DNA from: Physcia stellaris
Taxonomy: Eukaryota > Ascomycota > Lecanoromycetes > Caliciales > Physciaceae
DNA: 64,000 bases
NCBI GenBank assembly: GCA_018902385.1
Contig: JABSSW010000040.1
Span: 124,001-188,000 of the forward strand
Direction of reading: 5' to 3'
The notes under the pieces are model-generated. The model made no database searches. It was not told the origin of the DNA and was given only the letters and a program-made list of their open reading frames with translations. Positions 48,861 to 60,962 of this stretch are shown in pieces. Position numbers and translations under genes: made by a program. Positions within the stretch are counted from its first letter, which is position 1. Each line of letters starts with the position of its first letter.

Positions 48861-50087
48861 GTCGAGGGGGCCTACAGGGTATATGTAGGCTTTGGAGGTT
48901 TGCGTGGTCTGGAGGATGCGGAGAGAAGCAGTTGATAGCTTCCACGTGAGAGCTTCAACAGGGCAGCTTTTGCCGAGGCGCAAGTCTGCTGTCCCTCCTC
49001 TGTACATATTCCGATCTCTCGAGGTTTTTTACGAGGCAGTGTCTGATTCATATCGATGCGTTGGAAACTCACTACTTTTTGAATGAAGCGACTATATCGA
49101 GCCGCACCTTGTTCTCGTGACAGGTTCTCCTCAGGCTCCTTCGTCCTGGAGTAAGGTATCTCTTCGCAACAGTCCGCATCGGTGCTTTCACGGTGTGTCG
49201 ACCTTGGCCTCACGAGCCTCTTTCGATCATTGTCTTCAGTAATTGATTGGTCATCACATTGGTTCTGTAGTCCCTGTTGTCTGTTGGTTTATGAACTCCT
49301 GTTGACACGCCTCGCTAATGATTGTGTTCCCCCTTCCTTTCCCAGACATCAACACACGATACTTATGCCTCCGAAATGGAAGAAGAACGCTCAGATAGGT
49401 TACGAAGCTAGTGTTTTCTAATCCTCTTTGCAATCCTTATGTAGCAGCCTTCAACGAAATTGGCATGTTCTCTGCGCATCTAGAAATGTCTTTGAAGAGT
49501 CTGTATCCCGCCTTTTCGATAGTAGTATATCTCAAGAAAATATCTCATTGGTAGACATCTCCCGGTCTTGGGCTACAGTGATGTTACGAATTTGGAGGAG
49601 ATTGAAGACAATGTTGAAAACAGAAGTGTCATCCTCTGATAATTTATTCTTTTACTGTCAGAAGAATATACGATCTTCGAATCTTTCCAGTCACAAGGTC
49701 TGCAAAGCCATCACGGGACACACCAATGTTACTACGGCTCCTAGGGTGTTATTACAGCACTGTCTTGGTGATCAAAATGCTTCATTTCTATCTAAGATTT
49801 GAAGCTGAAGCACAATACGTTATCGGTGTTGCAGTCATGCAAAACGTCATGCTACATCCACCGCATAGATCACCGCGTGTATCTTTCCAGCTCCTCATTC
49901 CCTCTGCTCTTCGCCTCTCAATCCACAATCATTCTTGGTGAGGTTGCATCCTTGTCTTCGCTAGTGTTTTTCGCCGAGACTAGAGCATTCGCTACTTCAA
50001 GCTCCCTTTTCAGGCTAAGGATCTCGGCTTGATGGGACACGGCGTATATCGGCTTCATGACCATCCAGTCGCAATCCTGCAACAGCT
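48861..50087. other. Intergenic, no gene recognised
   Basis: Contains the succinyl-CoA ligase promoter and the 3' side of the next small gene. Open frames (49428-49802 and neighbours, plus) overlap and show no domain. A mini-frame at 49365 starts with MPPKWKKNAQ; it resembles the MPPK start of the nearby paralogues but is too short to interpret. Confidence 0.45.
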
Positions 50088-50774
50088 CTACTGGCCCTGA
50101 GTGCCGCTACCTCCCTGTGCTCCACTCGCTTGTCCGGGATGGAATTCAGCGGCATCAGGATTCAACCTCGTCCGCACCGGCTCCGTGTTCCCAGCACGCT
50201 CAAGAGCCTGCTGAGCCTCCGTCTACGAGCATCATTTTCCCGTCCCATATAAGCTGGGGTTGAACAAAACATACCTGGAGACGCAAAACCTCCTCATGCC
50301 GACGGCGGTGACTCTCCTCAATGCGTTGAATAGTCGCCTGAGGGACGGGAGGCCGAGCTATGAACCGAGAATCAGCAACGTCTGATTTCAAGTTACGCTG
50401 AAGGATTTTACTCACGCCAGTTATTGGAGCGAGAGAACTCGGTGAAGCGCTCCTCCGCTGCGTTTCTACGGCGCTCCTGCGCGTCCATCAGGAGTTTCAC
50501 TTGGTAGTAGTCTTTCTCTTCGCCGTCACCAGGAGCCGTGGAGCTCGCCCCGGCTGCCGAGGTTGTGAAGTCTATGGGTTGGCCGGTTGTTGGCTCGAGA
50601 CGAGCGCTGTGCTCCGCTATTGCTTCTTGCAGCGGAGCCTGATGGGATTTGATACGCTGTTCGGCGAGACGGATGTCTTCAGCAGCCTTTTTGTCGGTCT
50701 GTGGGTTAGGGGTTTAGCTGTGAGGCTCGTGAGAGGTAGGTGATGAGGCTGCTCACGGGGTTTTGGGGAGGCAT
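50088..50774 (-). CDS. Small helical protein, paralogue of the gene at 54877
   Basis: Unknown function. Exons (minus) 50774-50757, 50698-50416, 50357-50275, 50222-50088; 519 nt, 172 aa. A tiny first exon encodes MPPQNP, then a charged, helix-prone Ala/Glu/Gln/Arg-rich protein: TDKKAAEDIRLAEQRIKSHQ, a Thr/Ser/Gly-rich linker, FTEFSRSNNWR, and TEAQQALERAGNTE before a Gly/Gln-rich tail. The gene at 54877-55572 has the same four-exon layout with identical first two exon lengths (18 and 283 nt) and the same intron phases. No signal peptide or membrane segment. The acceptor TAG/ACG for the last exon was chosen because it restores TEAQQAL, matching the paralogue's DEAQQAL. Confidence 0.8.
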
Positions 50775-51470
50775 GCTGTCTGAGATTTTGGAATTTATTT
50801 GCTTGGGAAAGGAGTATTGTGTTGTTGATTGAACAACTGTGGACGAAAAGAGAAGACTATAGGTAAGCCTGGAGGATAGACGCAGTCTTGAGATAGAAAG
50901 GCTGAGGATATCGTTGCTCTTGAGTGATGATTTAGATTGATACAAGAGAGAGTCTAATTAGATAACACAGAGAAGCTATAAGTTACAGAGAACGGTCGCT
51001 TCCTTCCCAATTGGGAACGAGATGAATGTGAAGCAGGAAGCCACGCAATGAAGTCCCGGAGAGAACGTCTGGGTGAATACATGTATCTAGAGAAAATTGA
51101 TATTATATATGTGTTGTTAGCAGACAGCTTGAAAAAGTGATTGAATGCTTGTGACAATGCTCGTGGAATAGCAAACTAGATGATGCAGAGACAAGTATAG
51201 GTGTGAGAAGGCCGGAATGGATTGCTGATATAATTTATTGGTGATTGAAACACTGGCCTGTTTGCTCTTGTCTGATCAAAGATGTGTGACGGTCAAACGA
51301 CCAGGACTTGAGATTGAACATTGATCCGTGAAAAGGCTGAATTGATATTGAAAAGGTCTGATTGGAACGGGTTCTTTCTCTCATTGAAACTCGTAACTGC
51401 CAACCAACGCCAGAGTACCTTGAGCATCTATTACATCCTACACCCCACAGTATCTGAGGTTGCCTATGAC
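50775..51470. other. Intergenic, no gene recognised
   Basis: AT-rich spacer between the start of the small paralogue and the 3' end of the Hsp20 gene. No gene or repeat recognised. Confidence 0.5.
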
Positions 51471-52385
51471 CTACTCAATGTCGACCTTCTTCACATCGAC
51501 AAAGTCCTTATCCTCCTTCGGGATAGTAACCATCAAAATCCCATCCTCCATCTTTGCAGAGATCCCATCCAAATCGACCTGTGCTGGGCTGGCCCTACTT
51601 CCGAGGCGAATCTTTCGCTCGAAGACACCGACCTTGCGCTCATCCAATGCTAAGGTCTTCAGGAAGTCTTCACTGCCAGGGCGGTAAATGACGCCAGCAA
51701 CGCTCAGTTCACTCTTGTCAGCGTCCCAGTTGACACCAACGTCTTCCTTCTTTGCGCCCGGGAGTGAGATATGAATAATGTAGGAGTCCTCGGTATCGAA
51801 GACATCAGCTGGTGGTGAGAAGTCTTTGCCGTTGCTTGCCTCCTTGTCTGCACCTTCACCTCCAAGGCCTAATTGTGAGGCAATGAATTCTTTGATCTTG
51901 TTCAGATCAAAGTCTCCAAATGGCATACCCTCCTGATGACGGCCGCGTCCACAGTGACCGCCTCTGCCGCGACCACCCCAGCCGCCACGGGGAGGTCCGA
52001 AGTGTCCGCGATGGGGGCGTCCGAATGGGAAAGAGCCCCACGGCGCATCCTCAGGGGAGTGAGGTGGGAGAGGGACGTCGGGGTCAGGAGGTCCTGAAGG
52101 GCCGTCTCGATGGTTGGGACCCGATGGCGGTGGGCCTGGCGGAGGTGGTGGACCCTCGCCGTGGTTATGGTGTGAGGGTCCCCTTTGATGCGGGCCTGGA
52201 GGAGGTGGACCCTCGCCGTGGTTGTGATGTGGAGGTCCCCTATGGTGAGGATGATCTCCGTGGTGAGCTTGAGGGGACCCGGGATTGTAGGCGTCGAAGA
52301 AAGGATGCTGAGCACCGGTAGACTCGAGGTTGGCTATGAAGTCCCAGAATGGGGCGGTCTGATTGTAGTAGCGAATTGAAGGCAT
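51471..52385 (-). CDS. Small heat-shock protein (Hsp20/alpha-crystallin, HSP30-like)
   Basis: ATP-independent chaperone that holds unfolding proteins. Intronless, 304 aa, start MPSIRYYNQTAPFWDFI. Residues about 35-150 are an unusual His/Pro/Gly-rich insert with two copies of HHNHGEGPPPPGP-like sequence and a Gly/Arg/His patch (GRGRGGHCGRGRH). The alpha-crystallin domain begins at about 196 (FSPPADVFDTEDSYIIHISLP) and includes LPGAKKEDVGVNW, an insert around VIYRPGSEDFLKTLALDERKVG, FERKIRLG, and the late motif MEDGILMVTIPK. The fungal HSP30 group typically has this split domain. Heat induction is expected from the family, but I see no clear heat-shock element upstream. Confidence 0.93.
   Translation of the reverse strand: MPSIRYYNQTAPFWDFIANLESTGAQHPFFDAYNPGSPQAHHGDHPHHRGPPHHNHGEGPPPPGPHQRGPSHHNHGEGPPPPPGPPPSGPNHRDGPSGPPDPDVPLPPHSPEDAPWGSFPFGRPHRGHFGPPRGGWGGRGRGGHCGRGRHQEGMPFGDFDLNKIKEFIASQLGLGGEGADKEASNGKDFSPPADVFDTEDSYIIHISLPGAKKEDVGVNWDADKSELSVAGVIYRPGSEDFLKTLALDERKVGVFERKIRLGSRASPAQVDLDGISAKMEDGILMVTIPKEDKDFVDVKKVDIE
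52138..52250 (-). repeat. In-frame repeat in the Hsp20 gene
   Basis: Two copies of about 57 bases centred on GGTGGACCCTCGCCGTGGTT encode the duplicated HHNHGEGPPPP segment. Confidence 0.8.
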
Positions 52386-54876
52386 GTTGCTTTGTGCTTG
52401 CTTTGTTTAAGATAAGTAACGCAAAAGAATATTGATTGAGTTGAGTATAGTAGGAGCAGTAGAGTTGAAGGGATAAGGAAATGGGGATAACAGATAGAAA
52501 TCACGCTGTACATATACTACAGTCTACAGGCAACACTGAGCGTACGCATACCGGAATCACTAAGCGGACGCCAATGAGAGAAAGCACGAGAAACTAATAG
52601 AAGAGAACAGCAAATAAGAGAAGCTCGTCTAGACCGAGGGCCACAAGCAGATGCGCCGTCTAAGGATGAGGCCGAAGGCAGTCGTTTTGACGCGTATGTA
52701 TGACGTGCGGGGGAGGTGTACGCAAACCTCACTCCAAACAGGCTTTTGCTATAGATCTAGACCTATGACACATCATTTTCGTAATGCTCGTCTCAGTCGT
52801 TCGTGCTTCGTTTGTCGAAAGCCACTGCCATTGGGTAGGCGAACATCGAAGTGGTGTGCTTGAGAAGGTGAAAGAAGTAGATGGGCGCAGAGAGGCAAAT
52901 GTCGTGCGCTAAGCGCCTCCTTCAGCCACATCAGTCTAAGCCAAATCGAGGTTTTTGAATCACGGGTTGCAATGTTCAGACCTCTCCTCTCCTCTCTTCA
53001 ATATTACTCTAGTTTGGGTTCTTGACGACTCGCTCAGAGACTGTACGTTGAAATGTCCTCTGTGCATGAGGGATTTACTCACGCCATCGATCGATCAGAA
53101 CAATTCTTACGGAGTACCCTGAATAAAATAAATGTACGGAGTAGCCGCCATATTCTACCTCAACTCCATGTTACTAAGGAAGTTATCCACACGATAATTC
53201 TCCGGTATCTGGTGAACATCTTGCATTATCGCTGTTAGTAAGAATCGCCGTTAGCAAGATCAAGCTCACTGAAGGGTTGTAAATGTGCAAAATCTCGCAA
53301 CAGAAAAAGATTTCACGGGGTAGTCAAGAAGAGTGGATGGACATTCAGTGCCGACACGTTCAGGTAGTTGTCTTTCAACTGCTCGGTTTTTGTTGTTGAA
53401 TTTATTCCAAAAACCATGTTCTAGACTGTTATTATCAGTCACTGGCCTTCTCAAACCCTTTCCTCAATTCCTCTTGTCAAAGCTCTTCAGTTTTATACAG
53501 GTCCGTGATCCGCTTACTTAACCACAGGCGACAATTTGAATCTACAGCTAGAGTAAATTTCATCTCCACATCTCCTTCGTCATGTGTCATGGAGACTTGT
53601 CGAGCGCTGTATTGAGATGCAATCATACTTTAAAACTTAAGATCTTACACCGTGTAGAAAGCACAACTGTCCTGTTAGACGTAGTTTTTCTCATATATCC
53701 CTAAAGTAAATTGGAAGAAGATCTTGCATCCGACTGTTAACCAACCTAGCGTGTACTTAATTTCGCCCTTATTCTGTGTTTTGGAGTGACACATCTTGGC
53801 GCAGAATTGCCCGACTTTAGAATACCTTCCGGCTAAAGGAAAGCAACAACAGTGAAATTCTCCAGAGTGCTCGATTCTCGAGTCGAGTAAACGTGTATCT
53901 GCCTGAGGGTTCTTGAAAGGATTTCTTAAAGCTGCGCCCAATACGAGTATTTATCTTATCTAAGGCACCCATGCGGGGAGCGCTTTTAATCACGCGACTA
54001 CCCGGTTTATAAGATAGCGACTGTGGAGCTCCCTATATCAAAACGAAGGCACTAATCTTAAGATTTCCAGAGATGTTCGTCTCCAAGTCGAGTAAGCGAG
54101 AGTGAGAAAACCATTGAGGTTTGGAAAAAGAGCGAAAGAACACTAGCACCATTTTCCATTAATCAGACGAGAAGAGCATACAACCTAAGATATGAACCGG
54201 TGCATGTCTTGAGATTGAAGAATAGAAACATAGACGAAACGAAAAACAGACCACACATCATTGTTATCAAATAAAATGAATGACGATGAAGAGCTCCGAC
54301 TTCTTAATCCAAGCATGCTCTCGTTTTAACCCATCAGTAGCAAACATCAACTGACTATACCACCAGACTCAGTCCAAAATCTCAATTCTCAGCTCCCGAC
54401 CTGAGTGCAGTCACCTGAGTCGCTCATTGTACGACCACGGATAATGTCTTAGGCGTTAAACTACTACTGAACCTCCTCATAGCAAAATCTGACAACATTT
54501 ATATAATGTCAAGCTTCTCAGTAAGAACTTCATTCACTATTACAGTCAACGTGTGCTTCACTGTATATATGAATCTTTTGTTCCCGTCCGTTCACCTATT
54601 TCCCAATGAGGGTATTCTCTTCGTACTTAAAGCTCCTATCTACCGCAAAGAACCTTTCCTCTCTTTAACCCGAGCAAGCAATCAAGCCGCTCTTAGCTTG
54701 CCAGTCTTCGTCACTTTCTTCGACAAGCCTAGCTTGGCCCCCTCCATCTATCCAAGCAATAGGGTTTCAAGTGACTGGGTTGACTTTACTGCCCCTCGTG
54801 TTCAATCGGTTCCTACTCGTACATAGTAGATTGGAGTCAGCCTTAGAAGAGCATATCCAACAAGACGAAACTCAAC
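52386..54876. other. Long intergenic region, no gene recognised
   Basis: About 2.5 kb between two divergent genes. Open frames are short and contradictory. Two copies of TACGGAGTA occur at 53108 and 53135. Segments near 53870 and 54070 share a weak CCAGAG...TCGAGTAA resemblance, possibly decayed repeats. The right end holds the promoter of the small paralogue. Confidence 0.45.
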
Positions 54877-55572
54877 ATGCCTCCCAAAACCCCTGTGAGT
54901 GCCCACTTACTTACTATTAAATCACTTAGCCTCACAACTGACGCTCATCTGTTCACAGACCGACAAGGCGGCAGCGGAAGCAATACATAAGGCTGAGCAG
55001 CGGATCGAATCCCATCAGGCCAGCCTAAGAGAGGCCATCGCTGAGCTGGACGAGAAACCAAACCCAGCGACTGGTCAGGTGACAGCCGCTACCGTGACTC
55101 CATCGACATCTACGAATCCCGAGACCGCCACGGGCGAGCTGATGGATTACTGGCAAGCGCGCCTCGTCATAAGTGATCAGAATCGTCGCCTTATTGCAGC
55201 GGATGAGAAATTTCAGGAATTCGCTAGAACTAATGTCTGGGGTAATGCATCTTTGAATACCTTTCTCACCTGTCGGACATATACTGTAGTGTGTATACTG
55301 ACCTTGAAAAGCCAAAGCTCCTTCTCTCCCCGATCCAGAATCACTGGCTCGTCAGGAACAACTCCACGAGGAGCATGTCAACATCCGTCAGCGCGTCATG
55401 GTCTGTTTTCCCTCACTTGTCATTTTCAAACCGCCCAAATCTGGACAAACAATGACATAATTTATAGGACGAAGCTCAACAAGCCCTCGCCCGCGCCGGG
55501 AACACGGAGGAAGTGCGTATCCGCGAAGCACCTGGGTTCAATCCAGAAGCGACGGAATTCAAGCCTTCGTAG
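54877..55572 (+). CDS. Small helical protein, paralogue of the gene at 50088-50774
   Basis: Unknown function. Exons 54877-54894, 54959-55241, 55312-55400, 55468-55572; 495 nt, 164 aa. Begins MPPKTP, then TDKAAAEAIHKAEQRIESHQ, a Thr/Pro/Ser linker, EKFQEFARTNVWG, and DEAQQALARAGNTEEV, ending EATEFKPS. These blocks match the paralogue in order; exons 1 and 2 have the same lengths (18 and 283 nt) and the introns the same phases. It is likely soluble, with long charged helices. The two genes point away from each other with the Hsp20 gene between, so an inverted duplication is likely. Confidence 0.8.
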
Positions 55573-57296
55573 GCGGGAGAGGGTAGTGGCCAAGTTGATC
55601 AATTAGGGTGGAGTCAATCAGCAAGGGTGACTGTGGACTCAGTGGAAGATTTGGCGGCTCTTTGAGGCGCATGAAAAGTGAAGGGGATCAACGGCAGGAT
55701 GAATGTGGAGGTGTATGAACTTGAAATGCTTCAGATTGAAGAACTCAGATAGGGACTCTGGTTCTGGGAGCTTGTCAACATTTCTTCACCTGCGATGATG
55801 TTGTGAAATAGACATGCTATCATCTTTACGTTTCTGATGAGTTGGGGCAGACGCATCGAGGCCTATTGATGTGGAAGGAGAGAGAGACTGGTAATGATCA
55901 GATAGATGATCGGACAGACACTCTATTACCCAACTCTGAAATTCCCTAATTCAGGAAATATTCAGCTTCATTGTCTCCATCTAAGCGGGGAGTATCTCAT
56001 AATCTCCATCTTCTACACTTGAATATCCGATATGATCCATCGACAGATTCTATCGTCCAGATACCAAAGATTGACTAACCACCGTACAAAACGCCATTAT
56101 CATCCCATATGATCAATATATCAATCTCTAGAATGGCCATCGCAACACCACCATCAATATCCCCACCTCCAACCCAATTCCTCCCCAAGAAAATCCTCCA
56201 AACAGCAACATCCCGACCTCCAACCCCAACTACCCCCCAGCATCGCCCTTTCGCCAGCCAGTATCCATAATCCCAGCGGCACCCCAGCCATCTCCTAGCC
56301 AACCCTCCTCTAGATCTCAACCCGACTCTTCCTCACCGAGATCTGCAACCGCAAGCGAACGCCAAACAAAACGCTTTCCACCAGACTTTCGCCCAAATCC
56401 CCATCGGCTCCAAATCCGAGACGTCCTAAAAAAAGACGGGGATGAAATAATGAAATGAAGCCCTTATGAGCAAACGGGCGTGCTAGCTGCCTACCTAATG
56501 CAAACTCATTACGGCTGAGATTCAAAACCGAAGAAGACCTTATCTAAAATCTGATACCGCAGTCACCGTATCTTCAGGTTCAGGTAGGTACGTAGTCGGG
56601 TTCGCCCGTTACGCGCACTGCGACCTAGATCATCTAAGGGAAGGTAGGGTAGCTGGTGAGAGTAGCGGCAATGAGTGGATATCTTGAGTTACAGTGGGGA
56701 GCGAAAGGCGTAATAGTACAGTTAGGGGCGTGAAGGAATGACTGTAGGATTCAGGACCTCACAATAAAGTGCGCGTGCTTGGTCAGATATGCTGATAGAG
56801 CATAGACCTGCGCGCCTACGTGATTGAAAGTGAATCTCTGGATCCTGATAGTTCGAGTGCTTTATTTGTATTACTTAAGACTACAGCTTACTTCGGATTT
56901 CAGAACTTGTTCGGGACCTTTCACTAACGCTGACCAAGTCAATGGCGACATGATAAGATGATTATCTGGCTTCGGAAGATGGTTATATAGGAGGAACCAT
57001 GATTGAATTGAAAATAAATGTGATAGCCTGAGTCACATCTCGTTCATCCGAGGCATGAGAGAAGCGGGAAAAAGAAGATTTTGAAACGCGTTTGCAATGG
57101 ATTAACAATGACAGAAAATGAGGATGTAATTTCAGGAGGTCGAGTAAAATATTGATTGGTAAATATATAACCGCATGGCGTCAGCGGTGAAGAATCGAAA
57201 CTGTCCTCATAGCGGCATCAAGCCGCACTTTCTTGTGCGAGGAGACTGACCAGCACCGGTCTCCTCCATCCAAATCCACCGCTTACTGTTGGGCTT
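55573..57296. other. Intergenic, no gene recognised
   Basis: Between two convergent genes. Open frames such as 56075-56320 (minus) are short and without domain. Nothing else stands out. Confidence 0.45.
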
Positions 57297-58839
57297 TCAC
57301 GCCTCACACTCATCTTGCGGATCTTCGACAACTTCTACTTGCTTGGGATTCGCTTGGCCCACGCCATTCATACCGGGAGATACCCCGGATGTTGAATTAG
57401 AGATACCTGTAGAGCTTGGGAAGACTGCGGGTGCTGTAGTAGAAGTTGTAGAGGTCGAAGAGGGCGGAGATGTACTAGCAATCGAAGATGTACTATAGGT
57501 CAAAGCCGTACTGGACGTCGAAGATGTACTATAGGTCAAAGACGTACTAGAGGTCGAAGCTGTACTAGAGGTAGGTTCAACCGCCGATGTTGAAGAAGTT
57601 GAGGAGGGCGGGGAGCCAAAAGAAGAAGCTACTTTCGACGTTGACGAGACTGCTGTGCTAGACGACACCACAGTAGCGGAAGATGATGCTACAGCAGCTG
57701 AAGTTGACCCTTGGCTGACTGAAGTCCCTTGCTGAGAGCCACCACAGTTTTTTCCTGTGGGGTTACCCCAACCCTTTCCTCCAGCAACAGGGCACCATTC
57801 TGGCTCGGGATCACCAGGTGCCCAGTCGGGGATTGGTGGAGAGGTCTTGTCATCGTATTCCGGTTTGTAGGCGTTGTTGTCGTATGTAGGCCATCCGTGG
57901 ACAGGGTAAGAGGCGTTGTTCGCTTTCCATTGGTCGGCTTGAGTGGTCTGGGCCCAGGGAAGGTTATTGGGAAGGGCAGGTTTCGCGAACCAATTGTCTT
58001 TGTAAGCAGGCTGAACGAGTCCCTGTAGTGGAAGTCTTAGCATGACTGGGCTTCACTTGACTGATTGATATGGACTCACATCTGCCCAGCATTTCATGAA
58101 GAACCAATAGGTGTCGCCACCGGTGAATTCTGAACCCATGAGCTGGGGGTAATCCTCTAGATTCGGTTTGTCGGTGAGCTTCTCCATGATTTTGGCCTTG
58201 GTTCTATCGATTTTGATGTCGCCTGGAGTCGCGCAATGGGTTGGGTCATTGGGATCGGTACTGCAGACATCGGTGACCTTCAGCATCATGTCGGAAGAAC
58301 CTGACCCGAGCTGGCCGGGAGAATCTGGCCCGGTTTTACCGTTCCAGAAACTGATGCAAACATCTTGCATACAATAGCCTTCACATCTAAGGTCAGCTCT
58401 GGTCATAGAAGTATTTCTTTTACGTACGACTAAGGTCGGCGTACTTGAGGAAGTACGGGTGGATCGCAACCTTGCTGATAGAAAAGGCATTATCCGGAAT
58501 TCCGCAGGCGCTTTGATTCGCAGAATCGGTGACCCCTGGTTTATCGATCCAATCGTCGGTGATTTTATCCGGTGTATTGAGCTGGCCCTTGCTGAAGAAC
58601 TTCATCTTGCCATGATAGAGGCGTCCAAAAGGCAAGTCGACATTTCTGACCCCATACACGTCAGGGACTGGCAAGCCGGTCTGATCTGGGGGCTCCTGAG
58701 CCAACAGGGGTGCTCCATTGCTGAAAGTATTATCTGCCTGTGCAGAGGTAGGGATTTCCTGAAATCCCGGATCCCTAGGACGGATGACAACGGCGCTCGC
58801 AACCGATGCCGCTACGAGGGCGAAGGAGTGGTACAACAT
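57297..58839 (-). CDS. Secreted protein, possible double-psi beta-barrel (expansin/RlpA-like), Ser/Thr-rich tail
   Basis: Exons (minus) 58839-58428, 58378-58080, 58022-57297; 1437 nt, 478 aa. I chose the Met at 58839 because MLYHSFALVAASVASA is a compact signal peptide; an in-frame Met lies ten codons upstream (58869). The mature part is Cys-containing and acidic. ACGIPDNAFSISKVAIHPYF, then MMLKVTDVCSTD and CATPGDIKIDRTKA, recall the double-psi barrel of expansins and RlpA/GH45-type proteins, but I cannot confirm the family. A Trp/Pro-rich segment (WAPGDPEPEWCP) follows, then about 130 residues of Ser/Thr with tandem repeats, probably O-glycosylated, as in wall-associated proteins. There is no obvious hydrophobic GPI-attachment end. 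Intron 58379-58427 (donor GTACGT) gives DLSRYCMQDVC. Confidence 0.75.
57477..57575 (-). repeat. In-frame Ser/Thr-coding tandem repeat
   Basis: Repeated GATGTACTATAGGTCAAAG and GTACTAGAGGTCGAAG blocks encode two STSS...LTYSTSS units in the tail of the secreted protein. Confidence 0.8.
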
Positions 58840-60962
58840 TTTGCCTGAAAATGCGTAAAGAATGGACAAGCAACAGATGCTTGCTAAGGGCGTGAAAGAA
58901 AGTGTGTAGCAAGGCCGAGCTTTAACAAGGTAAAGAATGGAAGAGTACTAGAGTACTCGGATAATTCGAAACAGGCAAAACGACGGTGGTTGAGGAGAAA
59001 GTTGGAGATATCTGGGCATATTTGAGCTCCGTCGTCTCACAGAAACATTTGGAGCCCCTTGAAGGCAGATCATTTCTGATCTCTTGGCCCAGGAGCTTCA
59101 TCTTGCTTACTCCAGCCGTAAGATTTTTTGAGGAGTGAGACACGTAGAGATTACATCTGCTCTAAGCATAGTAGCACCAATGATTTTCAGGAATCACGGG
59201 CCATGGCGGAAGAAGGTCAAACAGATTGGAAGAAATACTCCGTAATAAGCAGCGTTTCAGGCATCCTTTAGAGAGGCAGAACGTGGGACTGATGTTTCGC
59301 TTGTGTCGAGGAGGGGGCGGGAAGCGGAAGATTGATGCGCACCAACGGATATGACTTTTCCAAGCCAACGGATTCACGACCTTCAAACAACAAGTTTCGT
59401 AAGCTCCAAGCCTTCATGAATGGCTTTCAAAGCATGGATTCGTGGTTTCCATGCCTGCAGTCTCTACAGTGTTTGTTCCTCGAAGGGGGAGACTGGAGTG
59501 GGTGTGCAGTACTCCGGACCAGTGGTAAATGTGAACCGCACAGGAAGGATAGAACCCTGGTTGAAGTGACTTGGTAGCCAGAGCGCCAGAGTACCTGGTG
59601 AAGAGATGATGCTGCTGTCCCAATTCAGGTAACGCGATCGTCTGAAAGAGCAGCACAATGACCCATGAGGGCCATGAGGGGCATTTGAAGATGCAACAAC
59701 CATGAGCACGAATGGTATCAAGAGTACGTCTTTCATGCTTGTCTGTCGAAGGTCTGTGGTGGCGAGCAAGCTTCATCAACAGCCGTGATGCCACTAAGCT
59801 CTGATGCTTCGAACGGATCTCTGTTGGCAGACTGTAACAAAGCAGCGGGGAATGGAGCAAGATCAGAAGTTTATAGTCCAGACCTTCTCGACCTGCACGA
59901 AAACGAGATTGGCCACAAGCATTTAACATCACTCGCACGGAAGAAGGAGTATCAACGGCCCTGCAAGGGGACCTTTTCGATGGATATGTGCCGCATGCAT
60001 CTCTGGCACCCTGCATTGGCGGCCCGAGCCCAAGACAGCGTGAGGATGGGGCTCGATCGATCTGGTTTTCTTGCCATTGGTCTGGGCCCAGTACTCCACC
60101 CATATCCTGTACTTTGTACAGAAGTGAGAAAGGTAACGGGCGAGGGAGGGGTTCCCTATTACTCTGCGGGTATGAGTGTTGCGGCGAAACGTGGATCATT
60201 TGTCCGAGATAGGTTGGCTTTTGCTAACTCAGTCGGATGCGCTTGGGATGGTTTGAATGGGACCGTTGCAGAGATCGACAAGCTGCATCCACGTGTAACC
60301 AGGATTTCGTGCAGCATACGGAGGTAGTCAACCCCACATGTCAATGCGGATGTTGGAAGGTTTCTCTATCCGTATATCAAAGTATGCCTTTTGAGCTCCA
60401 TTAATATTGACGAAGCATGACCAGTCCGTCGTCATGGCAGCTAAAGAGAACAGAGGCTCTGTCTGCAAGAAAGTATCATGTGCAATTACCTACATAGTAC
60501 ATGTAACTAGATCTACTGGGTCGACTTCAAGAGTCACCGCCAGAGATCAGCATGACAGCAGCTTGTCCATTGTCCAAGGCGGCTCTGCGGGGCCAATAGC
60601 GGGTGAGGCGGGGTAGCAGTTCAGTCAACGGCGATCGGCATCCTGGCACCTGCAAAAAACTTTGATAACACTCGGTCACGAGCCAATCAGATTCGCTTTC
60701 TGGTCAAATTCTCTCCCCATCCAGTTCCGCTCCCACCAAGTCGGGATTCCACGCTGTTTTCCCTTCCACTTCCACCCTTCACACTTATCTTACTCTCACT
60801 CACCGCTCGCATAATATCCAGCTTGTCTGCAACTCTCCATCGAAATCATCTGCTTCAGCATCTACGCAGCGACGAGAAGACACAACACAACTGCTCTGCT
60901 CTCTGCTTCGTTTTCGAGAGAGCCAGTTGTGTACAGTGAGGACTCTTGAATACCCTACAGAA
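58840..60962. other. Intergenic, no gene called
   Basis: Holds the promoter of the secreted protein (left) and of the MFS gene (right). Two overlapping long frames, 59414-60199 (minus, 261 aa) and 59785-60327 (plus, 180 aa), have atypical composition and no recognised domain; I do not call either. TACTCCGTA (the reverse of TACGGAGTA) lies at 59236. Confidence 0.45.

Noticed and set aside
59414-60199. 261-aa minus-strand frame as a gene
   Set aside because: Atypical composition, overlaps a 180-aa frame on the other strand, and has no recognisable domain or splice pattern.
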